Origin: Sisyra terminalis
Lineage: Eukaryota; Arthropoda; Insecta; Neuroptera; Sisyridae
DNA length: 64,000 bases
Direction: 5' to 3'
Assembly: GCA_958496175.1 (NCBI GenBank)
Contig: OY292278.1
Span: 13,764,001 to 13,828,000, forward strand
The notes beneath the pieces were generated by a model. It was given only the letters and a program-made list of their open reading frames with translations. It was not told where the DNA came from and ran no database searches. Shown in pieces: positions 44,960 through 57,600 of the stretch; position 1 is the stretch's first letter, and each line of letters begins with the position of its first letter. A program made the position numbers and the translations under genes.

Positions 44960-47900
44960 TTTGTATTTGGGAACCAAATAAAAAAAAATGTACTCAGAAA
45001 ACCAATTGAAATTTGAAATATTTGAAAAAGTTGTTCTTAACATTGCTCTTCCTTCTTTCTTCCGTAAAAAGATTAAAAATTTTATGAAGATCAAAAATCG
45101 ATAATTTTTGTTGAAAAATTTTTACGACTTAAACAATTTTGGAGTTGTATTTTTAAGGTCATTAACTTTAAATTTGAGGGGTGGTTTAAAAACGTGGTTA
45201 ATAATACCTACGTATTCAACTATCAAGTAAGTAATAGGGTTTAAGTTCGAGACTTGATTATAATTTTAAGTTATCATTTTTAATTTTATTAAATAACTTC
45301 ACGCTCTATTTATGATATGAAATTATATGTTGTTAATTTTCAAGTCCCAAATCGACCGAATGGGAGAGTTTGATGCGTTTTTTGACACGAACCCGAACCC
45401 ACCATAACGGGTTGCTCGCCTTGCCACAATCGACAAACGAACAAATATCTAAACACGTAAACTACATAACCAATAAACCAGAACCGTTCCTCTTATTATT
45501 TTCTCTTCTATTATTATCATTTATTATTTAATGCGAGATTACGAGTGCAGCAAATGGAGGTAATAAGGTGCAATTGTTGCACCCAGAGATGGAATTCGAA
45601 AAAAGTAATTATGTAAGGGAAATGTTGGTATATGTACGGCTAGTAGCTCTAGCATGGTGGAAGGTCTGGTAATAATAAATTTTAACCGTGAGGGATCTTG
45701 CAGATTGTTGGCAAATGATAAAAGGTGCCCACGCGGCCAATATGTTTCATTATTGACCACCATTGTAATTATTATGGATAAAACGACATTTCTATGATTA
45801 TCGAAGCGTAAGCATAATATTTCGTCATGAAATTTTTTTTGAGAAATTTTCATTATTACAATATTATGTTCGAATAAAATCTATGCATGCATATGTGCTA
45901 GCATTCGCAGTATGTAAATTGTGTTAAATAAAGCAATATTTTTTTTTAATTAAACCATATTTAGGTTAGGGCTTTCGAATGAGATTGTTGATACTTATTA
46001 AGTAATACAATTTATAATTTTCTAGTTCTATTTAATTAAATCTAATTCAATAAATTATTGATTTCATTTCCTAAGATATTCATGTATTGCATATTGCACC
46101 CAATTCTTCAGAAAAGAAAATTTTTATCGGAAATAAATACTTGAGGAAATATTTATACAAATTATTTGAACTTTGTTGTCTAATGAAAACCATTAAGTCA
46201 GCCACTTCCTTTCTATATTGGTGATAGCGAATATTGGTCAATTAATGACTGATAAAGAAAGTGAAATATACCTTCAGGGTTTTTGTTTGAATCTTAAATA
46301 TTTAAAGTTATATTACATTGACATTCAATTACAAACTTATCCACATTTGAATCAATAATTTATTAAAGAAATAAAGGAAATTTTTGACCACTAACTTTAA
46401 AGGTTAAAATACTAAAGAAAAGTATCGGAAAATAAAAAAAATGGGAATTGAATAAATAAATCATGATATTATTTGGGAAATTTAAGTTAAGTGAATTGTT
46501 TTGTGGGAGACAAGATTATCCAACTATCATTGCGGTTAATAAAACTTCAAATTTTCATGATTCTTAATAGGACTTTCCAGAAAGCAAAATACTTTTTTAT
46601 ACAAAATGTCTTCAAATTTCTATAGTTGGTGCTTCTTGTTAGTAGTTCTGCCAATATTTTTTTTTCTTATTTTCTTGGAATTTTCGTACTTTTTCTCACA
46701 ACAGCTAATATATCGGACCTTTTCATTTCAAAATATGATTTCTTTGTTTGATTTTCAATATTCATTCTTCACCACATCGATGAAAGTTTTTCTTCATTGA
46801 CTTTTCTCAATATTTCTGCGCTTTTCATTTAATCTATGTATTATTTTTTTCCATTCCGACTCATTAGCACTATTCATCTTAAGACTGAAAAAAATCTTTA
46901 AATGCATTATGAATGCAAAAAGTATACCTTTACGAAATTTTATCTCCTTCACCATGCAGATTATAGTTGGGCGTTAATAGATCGTCAGGATAAATATCAA
47001 TTTAATTTATACTCTATTAAAAAAATTATACAATTTTATCTCAAATTTTATTAATTATAGTTAACTAAATGTAAATTATAAAAACAAATGTTGAACTTAT
47101 GTTTAAAAAAAATTCCTGTCGTATTGTCCCAGATCTTATTTCGAATACTATGTTCTTTAGAGGTCAACAATTAGTACTAGACCCCTTTGTTACTGCAACG
47201 TGAAGAGTTACATTGTTACAAGTGACCTCATATTTATAAAGGATTTTTTATAATCCTACCATCGTTTCTGATGTTTTTTTATTAGTATGGTTGCCATTCG
47301 TAGGTCCTTCTCCAACATTATTCCCTTTTTCCACCATATTCTACACAAATAAGCCTGGAGAATAAAGAAGATAAAGCCATTAATTCAATAGAAGTCAAAT
47401 CAATTCCACGACTCTTGCAAAGATATTTCACTAACTTATGGATAACCGTATTCGATTAATTCTTTTAAAAACGATTATTAGAACAACTATGCCTTAGAAA
47501 TAGAAACTTTAGTTAGCTTAATATTATATAAGTTTATATTCCCTTATTAAACTCAAGGGTATTTTTTTTAAATTTAAACTTTAAACTAATTCTTATCTTT
47601 AAATAATGAGACAATATTAATGGAACCGATAACAAATCAATAAGATTAACCAAACCCATTCCAAGCTTAAAAAAAATTGTCACCTGGTCTTAACCTTTAA
47701 CGAAAAGCAACATTAACATTAAATTTTGTAGACTTTCATACAAATTACAAATAAATCGACATTTATAAGACGAAGATCAATAAAATTTGTTATTGCAATT
47801 TTCATCATTGCAATAACAAGAAAATCAATCAAACATAATATTTTTCTTTCGCCAATCACGTTTTGTAGACAGAACTGAAGATTAAGAAAATCGATTTTTC

Positions 47901-48535
47901 ATTTAGTAAGACAGTCATTATGTGTTATGAAAGTCAAGGGCAAACGATAAAATATTAATTAGTAACTATCTTATTAATTATTATTAATTTTCATTTTTGA
48001 TTTATAATATTATAAGTGGGATGTAAGCATTGGTTTGAATCACTGACAAAAATGGTGATTTGGGAGAAATTTACTGAAATGTGGTAGTCGTTTGAATTTT
48101 GATTAGACTTGGATTTTTTATACAGTTGAAAAAACTTGAAAAATGTTCAGATTTATGAGGTTGGTTTTTCTGGATTATTTGATTAGATTTGTGCAATTTT
48201 GACGAAAAAAACATGAACAAGTTTCAGTTTCAGAAGTTATTTATTGCTTATCAAAACTACAGTTCAACGTATCTAAACTTTATTTCCTTCTGCCATAAAA
48301 AGGAACAGATTTATTTTTGAAATTTTTCTATTTTAATGTATTCTCAAATTGTTTAAATTTGAATCTTTATGAAAAATTAAAGAAACAAATCAGTCGGAAA
48401 GACACTTTTTGAAATAAACGCATAATTTTGAAAAAACCAAAATTTGATATTTTAAGTCCAATTTTTAGATGATATAGAATGTTTAACATTGATAACTATT
48501 TTATTAATTTCCGAGTCAAAATTAATAACTTAATG
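44960..48535. other. AT-rich intergenic sequence
   Basis: No supported gene. About 45350-45430 is locally less AT-rich, without a recognisable frame. Confidence 0.35.
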
Positions 48536-48539
48536 AATA

Positions 48540-49715
48540 CTAATATACTTATGTCCTATGACTCAATTACTTCATTATTACGACGCGTTTCAACGGTTGT
48601 TGGCTGTCATCATCAGGTAATGATTATTTTGTCAGTTGTTAACAAATTTCATATAGGTAGTTTGTTTTATATAATTTGTCGTTAATGATGTTGTTTAGAT
48701 TTGTGTGCTATGTCATATAAAATTTCATATTCTTCTAAGGTTTTATATGTGATCCTTTTTTGCAAATATGTAGTGGCTTAAAATTTGTTTCGAAATTTAA
48801 GCATTGATGATTTAAGTCATAAAGGTGTTTTGTAAAATTTGAAGTTGTTGTAGGAGAGATCATACTGGAACTCACTTCGAAGAAGTAAAATTGTGGAATT
48901 AAAATTGGTGGAAAGCGATTTTTCAACCTTTGATTCGTAGACAATACAATCATAAATGCGAACAGTGAAATAGAGTTATTGGACTTTTTCCGAAGACTTC
49001 AAACCGTTAGTCAAAATTTCGTTTTAAAAACAAAAAGACCAATTATCGATGATCCCGATAATGATCAAAATAAGAATAAGAAAATAAGTTGCCAAAATAT
49101 GATAAGAATTTTTTTTTACAAAATCAACGATTTTTATCCACAAAAGTAAATTTTAAATTGAAAAATATTAATTCCGGATTATAATTAAGAGTTATATAGA
49201 AAAATTATTTAAATAACAATCATTTTCTTTGCGATATATGAATTATAAATCGAAAGAAATATCGTTCCAAATGTCTTGTACTCAAAAGTCACTTTAAACA
49301 AGAAATACTAAGCCTACATTGAACAAATCAAGGCACTGTAGTTACTTGAATGGCGCAGGATTGTATGGGCCAATCATAACACACCGTACAAAACTCAATT
49401 TTTAATTTGACCAATCAGTGAGTTTGTTACTAAAACTTTATAAATTTTAACCAATGACATGAATCTTTGGTATATGTTCCTTGGGTGTATGGTTCCTTAT
49501 ATCTTGTTTCGAAAGATCTACCAGTTTGGCTAGTGTAAAATTTTTCACAGGAACCACATTTAATTTTATATATTCCGGTTTTATTTTTCGTTGTTATTTG
49601 ATTGTTCTCCAATGGTTAAGGAGTTTGTGGAAAATGCGATATTGATGTTATTTTTCTTTAGGAAGTCAGCGATTGTAAAATTAAATATATTAATAAATTG
49701 GTTGTGTCCATATTT
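48540..49715 (-). pseudogene. Penelope-like element fragment with GIY-YIG endonuclease
   Basis: On the minus strand, 49712-49620 reads TIADFLKKNNINIAFSTN, then after a one-base shift 49612-49480 reads TGIYKIKCGSCEKFYTSQTG, the GIY-YIG nuclease start of Penelope-like retroelements (with a Y-T-S where Y-I-G is usual). About 500 bp further, 48953-48735 carries the next part (SNFTKHLYDLNH and LHICKKGS). Then at 48616-48587 lie CTGATGA and GAAAC boxes. Order and strand fit one element broken by an insertion. It is not functional. Confidence 0.7.
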
Positions 49716-49729
49716 TACATTCTTTTATT

Positions 49730-50750
49730 TATTTTTAGTGAGATAGTGGATATGAAAGGATGTAGATTCATGTACTAATTATTAATTTTGCGACATGTTT
49801 CGGTCTTTTATTAGGCCTTCATCAAGCTTCTAAAATCATACAAACACATGTACAGAATCCTTCAAACATTACTAATTGTTAAATTACTTTAATGTGAAAT
49901 ACACAATATACATCACAATAACATCGAAAAATTTTCTTCTTTATCGCACACATACATTACAATTTTTTTTATTTAAATTAAAATTTTTTATTTATTAAAT
50001 TCTATTTTCATTAAAATTATTTATAAAATTAGTTAAAATCGTGGTGATTAAACATTTTTTTAAATTCAAAGATACTAATCAAAGATACTATCAAAGATAC
50101 TAAATGGCTTGTGTATTGCACTTATAAACTAAATTTCACGTAAACATCAAACGCCTAAAATTGTCACTGGCAAAATTTCGTATCGATCTTTTAATATCTA
50201 CCTACCAGGTCAGGACTAATTGATTTCTTTTTTTCCTGATACATCTACTACTTAATAGTTGATTTAAAATTATTTAAAATATCATTATATAATCTACTTA
50301 AATTTTATCAGTCCTCTTGTTGACCGTGTCGTTAATTTTTATAAAGCACATCTCACCGATATTTCGTTTCAACCAATTCCTTTCCTTGTCCAAAATTGAA
50401 ACTGTGCCAAAGGCAAAATCGTGATTCTGGTTGAAATGGTGAGCCGCTAGAGCATGGATCTACATCCTTTCTTGTCCACTACCCTACTAAAAATAAATAA
50501 AATTAAATATATTATTGAAGTTTGATTTAATATATTGTTTGCTTTCTTTTTGTGGAGTTGGAAAAATGAATTTTTTAAGTAAATTTCTATATTAATTTAT
50601 CTATGATGGAGCTATTGTATCCATTAGTAGTGACTAAATGTTTAATTATCTTAAATTCTTCTTTACGTGCTTTGGTGCTAAGAGGGAACTTGATCGTATT
50701 ATAAACTCGTACAATAAATCAGTATAAATATTGATAAATAAATACTTAAA
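49730..50750 (-). pseudogene. second Penelope-like element fragment
   Basis: Minus strand 50697-50588 reads STKARKEEFKIIKHLVTTNG, like the stretch after the Penelope reverse transcriptase. 50456-50301 is a continuous 52-codon frame (HALAAHHFNQNHDFAFGT, then ILDKERNWLKRN), matching the end of the GIY-YIG part. Downstream at 49825-49797 are TTGATGA and GAAAC boxes, with ACATGT on both sides that could close a third stem. The ends at about 49720-49760 and 50446-50500 are inverted copies of each other (CTACATCCTTTC). The element is dead. Confidence 0.65.
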
Positions 50751-50759
50751 GACGCAGTT

Positions 50760-52270
50760 TTTGGTGCATATTTTTTAAATTCCTCTAATTTCGAACATTT
50801 AACATTTCCACACACTTTTAGAAACCAATTATGTGCGAAAGTTGAGGTCCTACTGTACCAACACCACTTTTAATAGGATCACAAATATGGCAATCGTCAA
50901 TGCTGGAGAATAGCTCCAAACTTAAGCCTTACAAACTATGAGCCTTATCCTTAATAGTATATTTCCTTACACACCCTATAGGCTCTTTAAAGTAGCTGTT
51001 CGAAATTGATTAAATATAAAAGATTCATATTTTAATATTAGAGTGTGAAACTTGAAACTCGATTATATTTGTAAGCGTAAAAAACCTAAAATTACATAAA
51101 AAATAATACTTGAATATATTATTATCTACTATAATTGTTATACCTACATAAGTTTAAGATTTCTTGCAAGATAAAACCAAGTCAACAATCTTTAATATTG
51201 GTCTTAGTTTATTGACTTGATTTCTAAGCAGTTTTAGGCTGAAAATTATCGATCAATATTATATTTTTCAAAATTACTATTGTGTTAAATCTTTTTCCTC
51301 TGTGATCATTGTCCTCTGACATTGAAAATATAAAATCAAGGTATAAGAAATAATTTAAAATAGTAATTGATTTTATATTTTCTTTCATTATTTATTAAAA
51401 CACTGCTGAGTTTGGCACTCCAGTTTCTTTAGTTCTTTATTAATTGTGAACTAAGTACAAAATTTTTAATTAATGCTATTTTTTTGAGAAAAGTGCTTCA
51501 AAAATTTAAATTTAACGAAAATTTTATTTAGGAGGTTCATTTTTTGGGGAAAAAGAAAAACCAAAAAAAAAATTGATCTAGCCAGCGATTTTTAAGTAAT
51601 TTAACGCCAACTCGATCAACATTATTTTTTTGCCTTGAATTTTTTCTCAGTTCAAGCCATTGATGCGACCACACCCGAAATTGTTATCCAAATACAAAAC
51701 ATCAACTCAGATCACAGAAAAAAGTTGGATTGCATTAATTAATATTTATAAATCGATTTTTTTCTGCGTTCGTTCGTTCTCTGATATTAATTATGTATGG
51801 ATACAATCGAGAATTCAGCCTTTGTCGAGGACATGTGTGCATTATTGGGAGACGTTAACGGTCGCTAATTACCACGATAAGACGGCAACTTTGTTACGAA
51901 AACTGGTGGATATTTTCCCCGTTTTATTTCTTACACACGAAAAGATCAAGGTTTAAAGAATTTTTCTGTTCCAGCAGTTCCAATGCATTTGTCAATATTG
52001 CAAAATTTGTAACACCAAAAGACGTTAACGAGTGAATAGGGGAAGTTTGAGACCTTGTGCGTATATTCTCCCGGCGGTCTTTGCCGACCAGGAAATCGTT
52101 TCTTCGCGAGACTATCAGCCCGATTCATCAGTAGCAAACTTGTCCGATTTGCATTTAACAATAGCCAAAGCAAGATTTTCTGATGGTCAGGGTTAGGGTA
52201 ATCTTACCGATGCCAAAATGTGCCGATGGCCATGCGAAAGAGAAAGGAACCACGCTCCGCCCCAATTCCA
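50760..52270. other. AT-rich region upstream of the cuticle gene
   Basis: No gene supported. 51660-51956 is open but matches nothing I know. The last 400 bp are less AT-rich and probably contain regulatory sites for the cuticle gene. Confidence 0.35.
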
Positions 52271-52280
52271 ATATTCCTAC

Positions 52281-52317
52281 TATAAAAGCGAATCGATGAT
52301 TTTTGATAATACAGTTG
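52281..52317 (+). promoter_or_regulatory. core promoter of the C1B-like cuticle gene
   Basis: TATAAAAG at 52281-52288 and an initiator-like ACAGTT at 52311, the normal 30-base spacing. The ATG follows 47 bases later. Confidence 0.75.
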
Positions 52318-52357
52318 CTCTACAGTCCTAATATCAAGGAGGTAAAGTTTGACAATC

Positions 52358-53589
52358 ATGAAATTTTTGGTAAGTGGCCTGATTTGGCAAAAATGATTTG
52401 GCAACAATCATCTAAACCATTTTTCGTTTAATAGGTAGTTTTATCTTGCATCTGGGCCGCCGCATCGGCTGGACACATCTTATCGGTGGTTCAACCCCAA
52501 CATCTTCCCGTGATTGGACCCAATGGAGTACCATTGGAACCAGCAGAAAATGTTGCAGCTCGCGCTGCCCATGCTGCTTCTCATGTTGAAGCTCAAGTTC
52601 GTAACGGAGATGTAGGAGTTGTTGCCCCAATCACCCAATACCACAGTGTCGCTACTCCACTTGCTTACTCTTCTTTGGCCTATGCTGCCCCTCAACATCT
52701 TCCCGTCATTGGACCAAACGGAGTTCCTCTAGAACCAGCTGCCAATGTTGCTGCCCGTATTGAACACGCTAATGCTCACATTGAAGCTAAAGCCCGCAAT
52801 GGAGATGTTGATTTCGTCGCTCCCGTCGTTGCCCCAGTTGCTCCAGTTGTCTCTACCTACTCTGCTCCAGTTGTCTCTGCCTACTCTACTCCAGTTATCT
52901 CTGCCTACTCTGCTCCAGTTGTTTCTGCCTACTCTCCTGTCTTTGCTGCCCCACAACACCTTCCAGTCATTGGTGCTAATGGAGTACCATTGGAACCCGC
53001 TGAAAATGTTGCAGCTCGTGCTTCCCATGCTGCCGCTCATATCGAAGCTAAAGTACGCAACGGAGATGCCGCTGTTGTTTACTCCCGAAAACGCCGTAGC
53101 GTTTATGCTGTTCCCCAACATCTTCCCGTCATCGGACCTAATGGAGTTCCTCTAGAACCAGCTGCCAATGTTGCTGCCCGTATCGAACACGCCAATGCTC
53201 ACATTGAAGCTAAAGCCCGCAACGGAGATATTGCCGTCGCTGTCGCTTCCCCATTGGCCTACCAAACCGCCGCTTATGCTCCAGCTGTCGCCTACACCGC
53301 TGCCGTTCACCCAGCCCACACCTACCCAGCCCTCGCCATCGACGGACAACCTTTGGAAACCCCCGAAGTTGTTGCCGCCAAAGCCGCTCACTTTGCCGCC
53401 CACATTGAAGCCCGTGCCCGTAACTTTGATGGTACCTACTATGCCGCCCCATACGCTGCCTACACCCCAGTAGCTTACAGCGCCCCCGTTGCCCACATCA
53501 CTCACAACGGAGTCCCATTAGACACACCCGAAGTTGCCGCCGCTAAAGCTGCCCATTTCGCTGCCCATGCCGCCGCTCGTGGTTTCTAA
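52358..53589 (+). CDS. secreted cuticle protein, pupal cuticle protein C1B-like
   Basis: Coding exons 52358-52369 (MKFL) and 52435-53589, joined at GTAAGT/AATAG, give 388 residues. The signal peptide is MKFLVVLSCIWAAASAG. The mature protein is Ala/Val/Pro-rich and is built from four copies of a 45-residue unit starting QHLPVIG, at residues 26, 91, 178 and 232, each with NGVPLEPA and an Ala/His-rich helix. Two last units (TPEVVAAKAAHFAAHIEA and TPEVAAAKAAHFAAHAAA) close it. A short YSAPVVSA repeat lies between units 2 and 3. RKRR at residues 222-225 is a possible furin site. The units resemble pupal cuticle protein C1B of beetles, a structural protein of hard cuticle without an RR chitin-binding domain. 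Codons are GC-rich against the AT-rich flanks, as in highly expressed cuticle genes. Confidence 0.9.
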
Positions 53590-53750
53590 GTCAAAATAGA
53601 TACTTTAACGGTTGCAATTACCTACCGAAGAGCACTGTCGGTTTCTCTAAAACATCTACACCACTTTAAAAACTTCATGTGATAACAAAACTGCAACCAT
53701 GTAGATAGTGTTTTTTAATTTTACCATGTAAAATTTTTTCTTTTAAATAG

Positions 53751-53756
53751 AATAAA
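53751..53756 (+). terminator. poly(A) signal of the C1B-like gene
   Basis: AATAAA 162 bases after the stop, in a T/A-rich end. Confidence 0.7.
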
Positions 53757-53775
53757 TATTTTTGCAAATTAAAAT

Positions 53776-53800
53776 TTTTTATTTATTTATTTATTTTTAT
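53776..53800 (-). terminator. poly(A) signals of the RR cuticle gene
   Basis: Minus-strand AATAAATAAATAAATAAA stretch just after the stop at 53815. It faces the signal of the neighbouring gene about 25 bases away. Confidence 0.65.
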
Positions 53801-53814
53801 AAAATGTACAGTCT

Positions 53815-54627
53815 TCAATTGTTTTGAGCTTTTGATAAGCGTTGTTTGATTTCATTGTGAGCTTCTTCTAAAGCTCTTCTGGCTGCTTGAACTTCTGGTG
53901 TTTCTGTAGGCGCAGCAAAATCTTTTTGCAGAGGAAGATTACTGGCAGCTACACGAAATCCATTTGTATCATCTGCTATGTAGGTAACAGTTTGGACAAT
54001 TCCATTGGGATCAACATAAGAATATCCTCCACGAGTCACGCCATCTGAAGTTCTAGCTTCGGTTTTAGTACTGTAAGGATTCGAGTAGCCGTAAGAGTAT
54101 TGCCCTGAAGAGTCTTGAGCGTGGAATTGGCTGCTACTGGATGGAATTACTAGGGAGTTGTAACCAAGAGAAATCGGTTGATAGACCAACGGTAGAGTAA
54201 AGGGTTCGGGAATGGTCCGTCGAAACTGGAATTGTGGAAATAGGAAATGCAATGAAGGATTTGTAGCCACGTTTTCTGTTGGATGGTTTTTTAGAGACGG
54301 GACATTATTTGTTAGGGGTTGAGGGTGATTGGTGGCCGATACTTGAAATCCGTTGGCTGCATCGGCTGTATACTGGACGTTTTGTAATTGACCGTTGGGA
54401 TCGACGTAAGAATATCGGCCCCGAGTGACTCCATCGGAAGTTTTAATTTCATTTTTGGAACTCAACCCTGAATTGTAGCCATATGAATACTGACCGTTTT
54501 CGTCTTGAGTATGATACTGGCTTTTGACTTGCATTGGCACAAAATTGAAAGTTGATGGGAACAAATGGTTGAAGAAATTTCCATGAGAGTTGGCTATCAG
54601 AGTCGTGTGAAGAATAACGAAAATTGC
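53815..54627 (-). CDS. RR cuticle gene, exon 2
   Basis: Residues 6-275, including both RR domains. The acceptor TTTCCAG precedes GCAATTTTC. The TAA/TTG-type neighbouring frames are shadows. Confidence 0.93.
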   Translation of the reverse strand, partial: AIFVILHTTLIANSHGNFFNHLFPSTFNFVPMQVKSQYHTQDENGQYSYGYNSGLSSKNEIKTSDGVTRGRYSYVDPNGQLQNVQYTADAANGFQVSATNHPQPLTNNVPSLKNHPTENVATNPSLHFLFPQFQFRRTIPEPFTLPLVYQPISLGYNSLVIPSSSSQFHAQDSSGQYSYGYSNPYSTKTEARTSDGVTRGGYSYVDPNGIVQTVTYIADDTNGFRVAASNLPLQKDFAAPTETPEVQAARRALEEAHNEIKQRLSKAQNN

Positions 54628-57600
54628 CTGGAAAACAAAGAAAAAATATGATGTTCCATCTATTAGATTCAGCCAAAATCTATTACAGAATTTTTAAAAT
54701 AATCTATTAATACGACTTGGTTTGGGTATTAGATAAATGCTAAGATATACAAATATAGGTATCGCATTTTTCATAATTTAATTTAATTTTTCTAAAATAA
54801 ATTATTGTGACCGAAATAACCGATGAAATAATCGATCAATAGTGTTTAATTTTCCATACAGAGAGCGTTAAATGTATGAATTGGAAATTAGGTGAGATGA
54901 ATTCCTTTTGGTATATATCGAAGGTTACGTTTTTATTTCTGGGTTTCGTTGCATTTATTTCAATTTGGAATATCATTAGATAATTTTGATGTTTTATTAC
55001 TCCATAATTAGCATATAATGATCCAATGATCTCGAAGGTTGAGAGAGTAAGATTCTTCTCTGTTTTTTCACTTGTTTCTTGATCTTATGAAGATCAAGGT
55101 TTACTCAGTGACGCGGAGGTCAAAGATTGTTGAATGGATCAATTGTTGGTAACTTTATAAAAGAAATTGATTTTTCAGTTCAAGTGTTCAATTTTCTATG
55201 AAATTATAGAGAAATTTATGAAAAAAAAAATAATTTCTTTATTATGATTCAATGGTTCTCCTTGTCCCATTTTTAAACGATTAAAAAGTGGAAAGAGAAA
55301 TTGAAATATTGAATTCTGATTATAAAATGTTTTCATTCAAAAGTATAATGAAAGAAAATGGTTTTTATTAGCCTTTAAACAGTAAATAGGTTGTTGTTCT
55401 TTCATGGCCTTTATTAAATTGGAATTGATAAGTTAATTTATAAAGGATTTCATAGATTTATAAATTCAATTTTTTATTTTTGAAGGAAGATTGAAAAAAG
55501 GAAAAAAATAGCAAATAATAATTATGCTTTTATTTGTTCTTTATTGCCTTTGAAGTAAATACTTTAACGAAAAAATTCCTGTTTTAATATCTCCAGAATA
55601 GGGAAAATTGTATTAAGGCATATGATAGTTTTAAACTGCAGAAATATTTCAAAGTACCAAATCTGTTAATCTGTATCTATATGCTTCTGGTAATAATTTG
55701 TTTAAAGTCAAAACTTCAAAAAATGTTTACCCAAAAAATCATCTTTAACCATAATATATCCAAACTGACAATAGACATGACCAGTAATTCCCAAAATGTG
55801 ACCCGTGACTCCACATATCTTTTTTTATGGAATAGAGTTAATTGTGTTTAGTGCTCGTAAAAACTTTTCATTTTTTTTTTTTGTTAATAATTTTATCACT
55901 AGTTCAACATTAATTATTGTTATGCATAGTGTTGCTGTCGGGTATAAAAACTTTTCATAAAAAGCTCCTTATTAATCATTTCAAAAATGAGTATTTTAAT
56001 AGAAGTAAGAAAACTTTGTCCAAATAATCAAACTAGAATAGCGATTGGTGCAAGATCCAGTAAATAATTTTATAAAAATATTAACTAGGTTGGAAAATGA
56101 GGAAAATTATTTTATTTTTTTAAAAAACATGTGTCATTATGTGCGAATTTATAATAAGTTTTTAAGAAAAACTTTATTTTCGCAATCAATTAAATAATTT
56201 TTGAAATCTGGAGAAGAGTAAAGTAAATAATTTTCCGATAGTTCAAAACTTTCACCCTTGCAAAAATGCAGAAAAGCCATAGAACGATAACAATAAAAAA
56301 TCAGTCCCAGAAAAGAAATTGGACCATTTTTGGATGGTATGTTAGAACTAAAACGATACGTTTATTCAAGTTTCAACTTTTTATGTCTTTTTGATTGCAA
56401 ATAAATCGAAAAAAAAATATATATCAGAAAATATTTTTTCCCTCAAACAATGAGTTATATAACCCTGTTAAAAATTGGAGATATTATGAAAGTATATATA
56501 GGCTACATTCAAAAAAAAACCATAGCCTTACCATCATTATAACCATTTGAAGCAGATGATTTATAGCCTTTTTGGCTCAGATGACAAATTATAAAGTGAT
56601 TTTGAAAAAGTAAACTATCATATTTTTTGTAAAAATGTACTATGTGTCAAACATACCCCACATTAATAAATTTCAAATTTTCTGAATATTTTCAATCATT
56701 TTTCAATCATATATTAAGTTTGAACGATAAAATAAACCTAACTATTGGTGATCAAATATATTTGTCATAGGAAAACTTTAATGGGATCTTGAAGTTTCTT
56801 TACTATTATATCATTGTAATGATAGGCCATTTTAGGCTCGTTTTAATTGTTTTATATTTAAAGATTTCTTTGCATTTTTAAGTTAATATTATTACATTTT
56901 ATCAAGTAATGATAAAAATTACCAACTTAATTATGTTTTGATATCAGTTTGAAACATTGTTCAAATACTTAAATTATTTTTAGTGCATGTGCATTAGGTT
57001 TATTGAAAAAACAATTTATTAACAATGTAATACTACAATATCAAACAAAAATGAAATTGAATTATGAAAAAAAAATTGTGTTATTGATTTAATTTAATCA
57101 CTCAATCAAATCTTAATAAACTAATCCAGATGAAGAAGTCATTTCGTTCAATTTTCCTTCCAGGCCTATGCAACAATCCCACAAAAAAAAAACAACAATT
57201 CATAAAAATCTCATCTATTTACAAAAGTTTCAATTCTGATTGTTTTCCGTTCACTTTCTCCTTCCATGGAAAAAAGCCAGACTCAAAAATCCAATTAAAA
57301 TCAAATAACAATAAATCGTCCTCATAAAATATTCATAGAACGATAGAAAAATATCTCCACCCCCCATCAAGCATAACATGACGTTTTCATTAATAACCCG
57401 TGTTAATAAGACGGTGTTAACGCCTAAGTCAATTAATCATCCTTGATCGATAATATTAAATAAATAGCCGTCAATATTAGACATAATAAAATGAGATTTA
57501 ACGTAAGATTCAAGGCTCTAACACCAATCGGTTCTGTTAAATGTAACAGTAAAGTTGATATGATTCGGGGGGTTGGAGTAAGAGGGCATTATGTACGACA

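Noticed and set aside
52412..53505. Antisense and out-of-frame ORFs over the C1B-like gene
   Set aside because: They are shadows of the repetitive, GC-rich coding sequence; the real frame has a signal peptide, introns and promoter.
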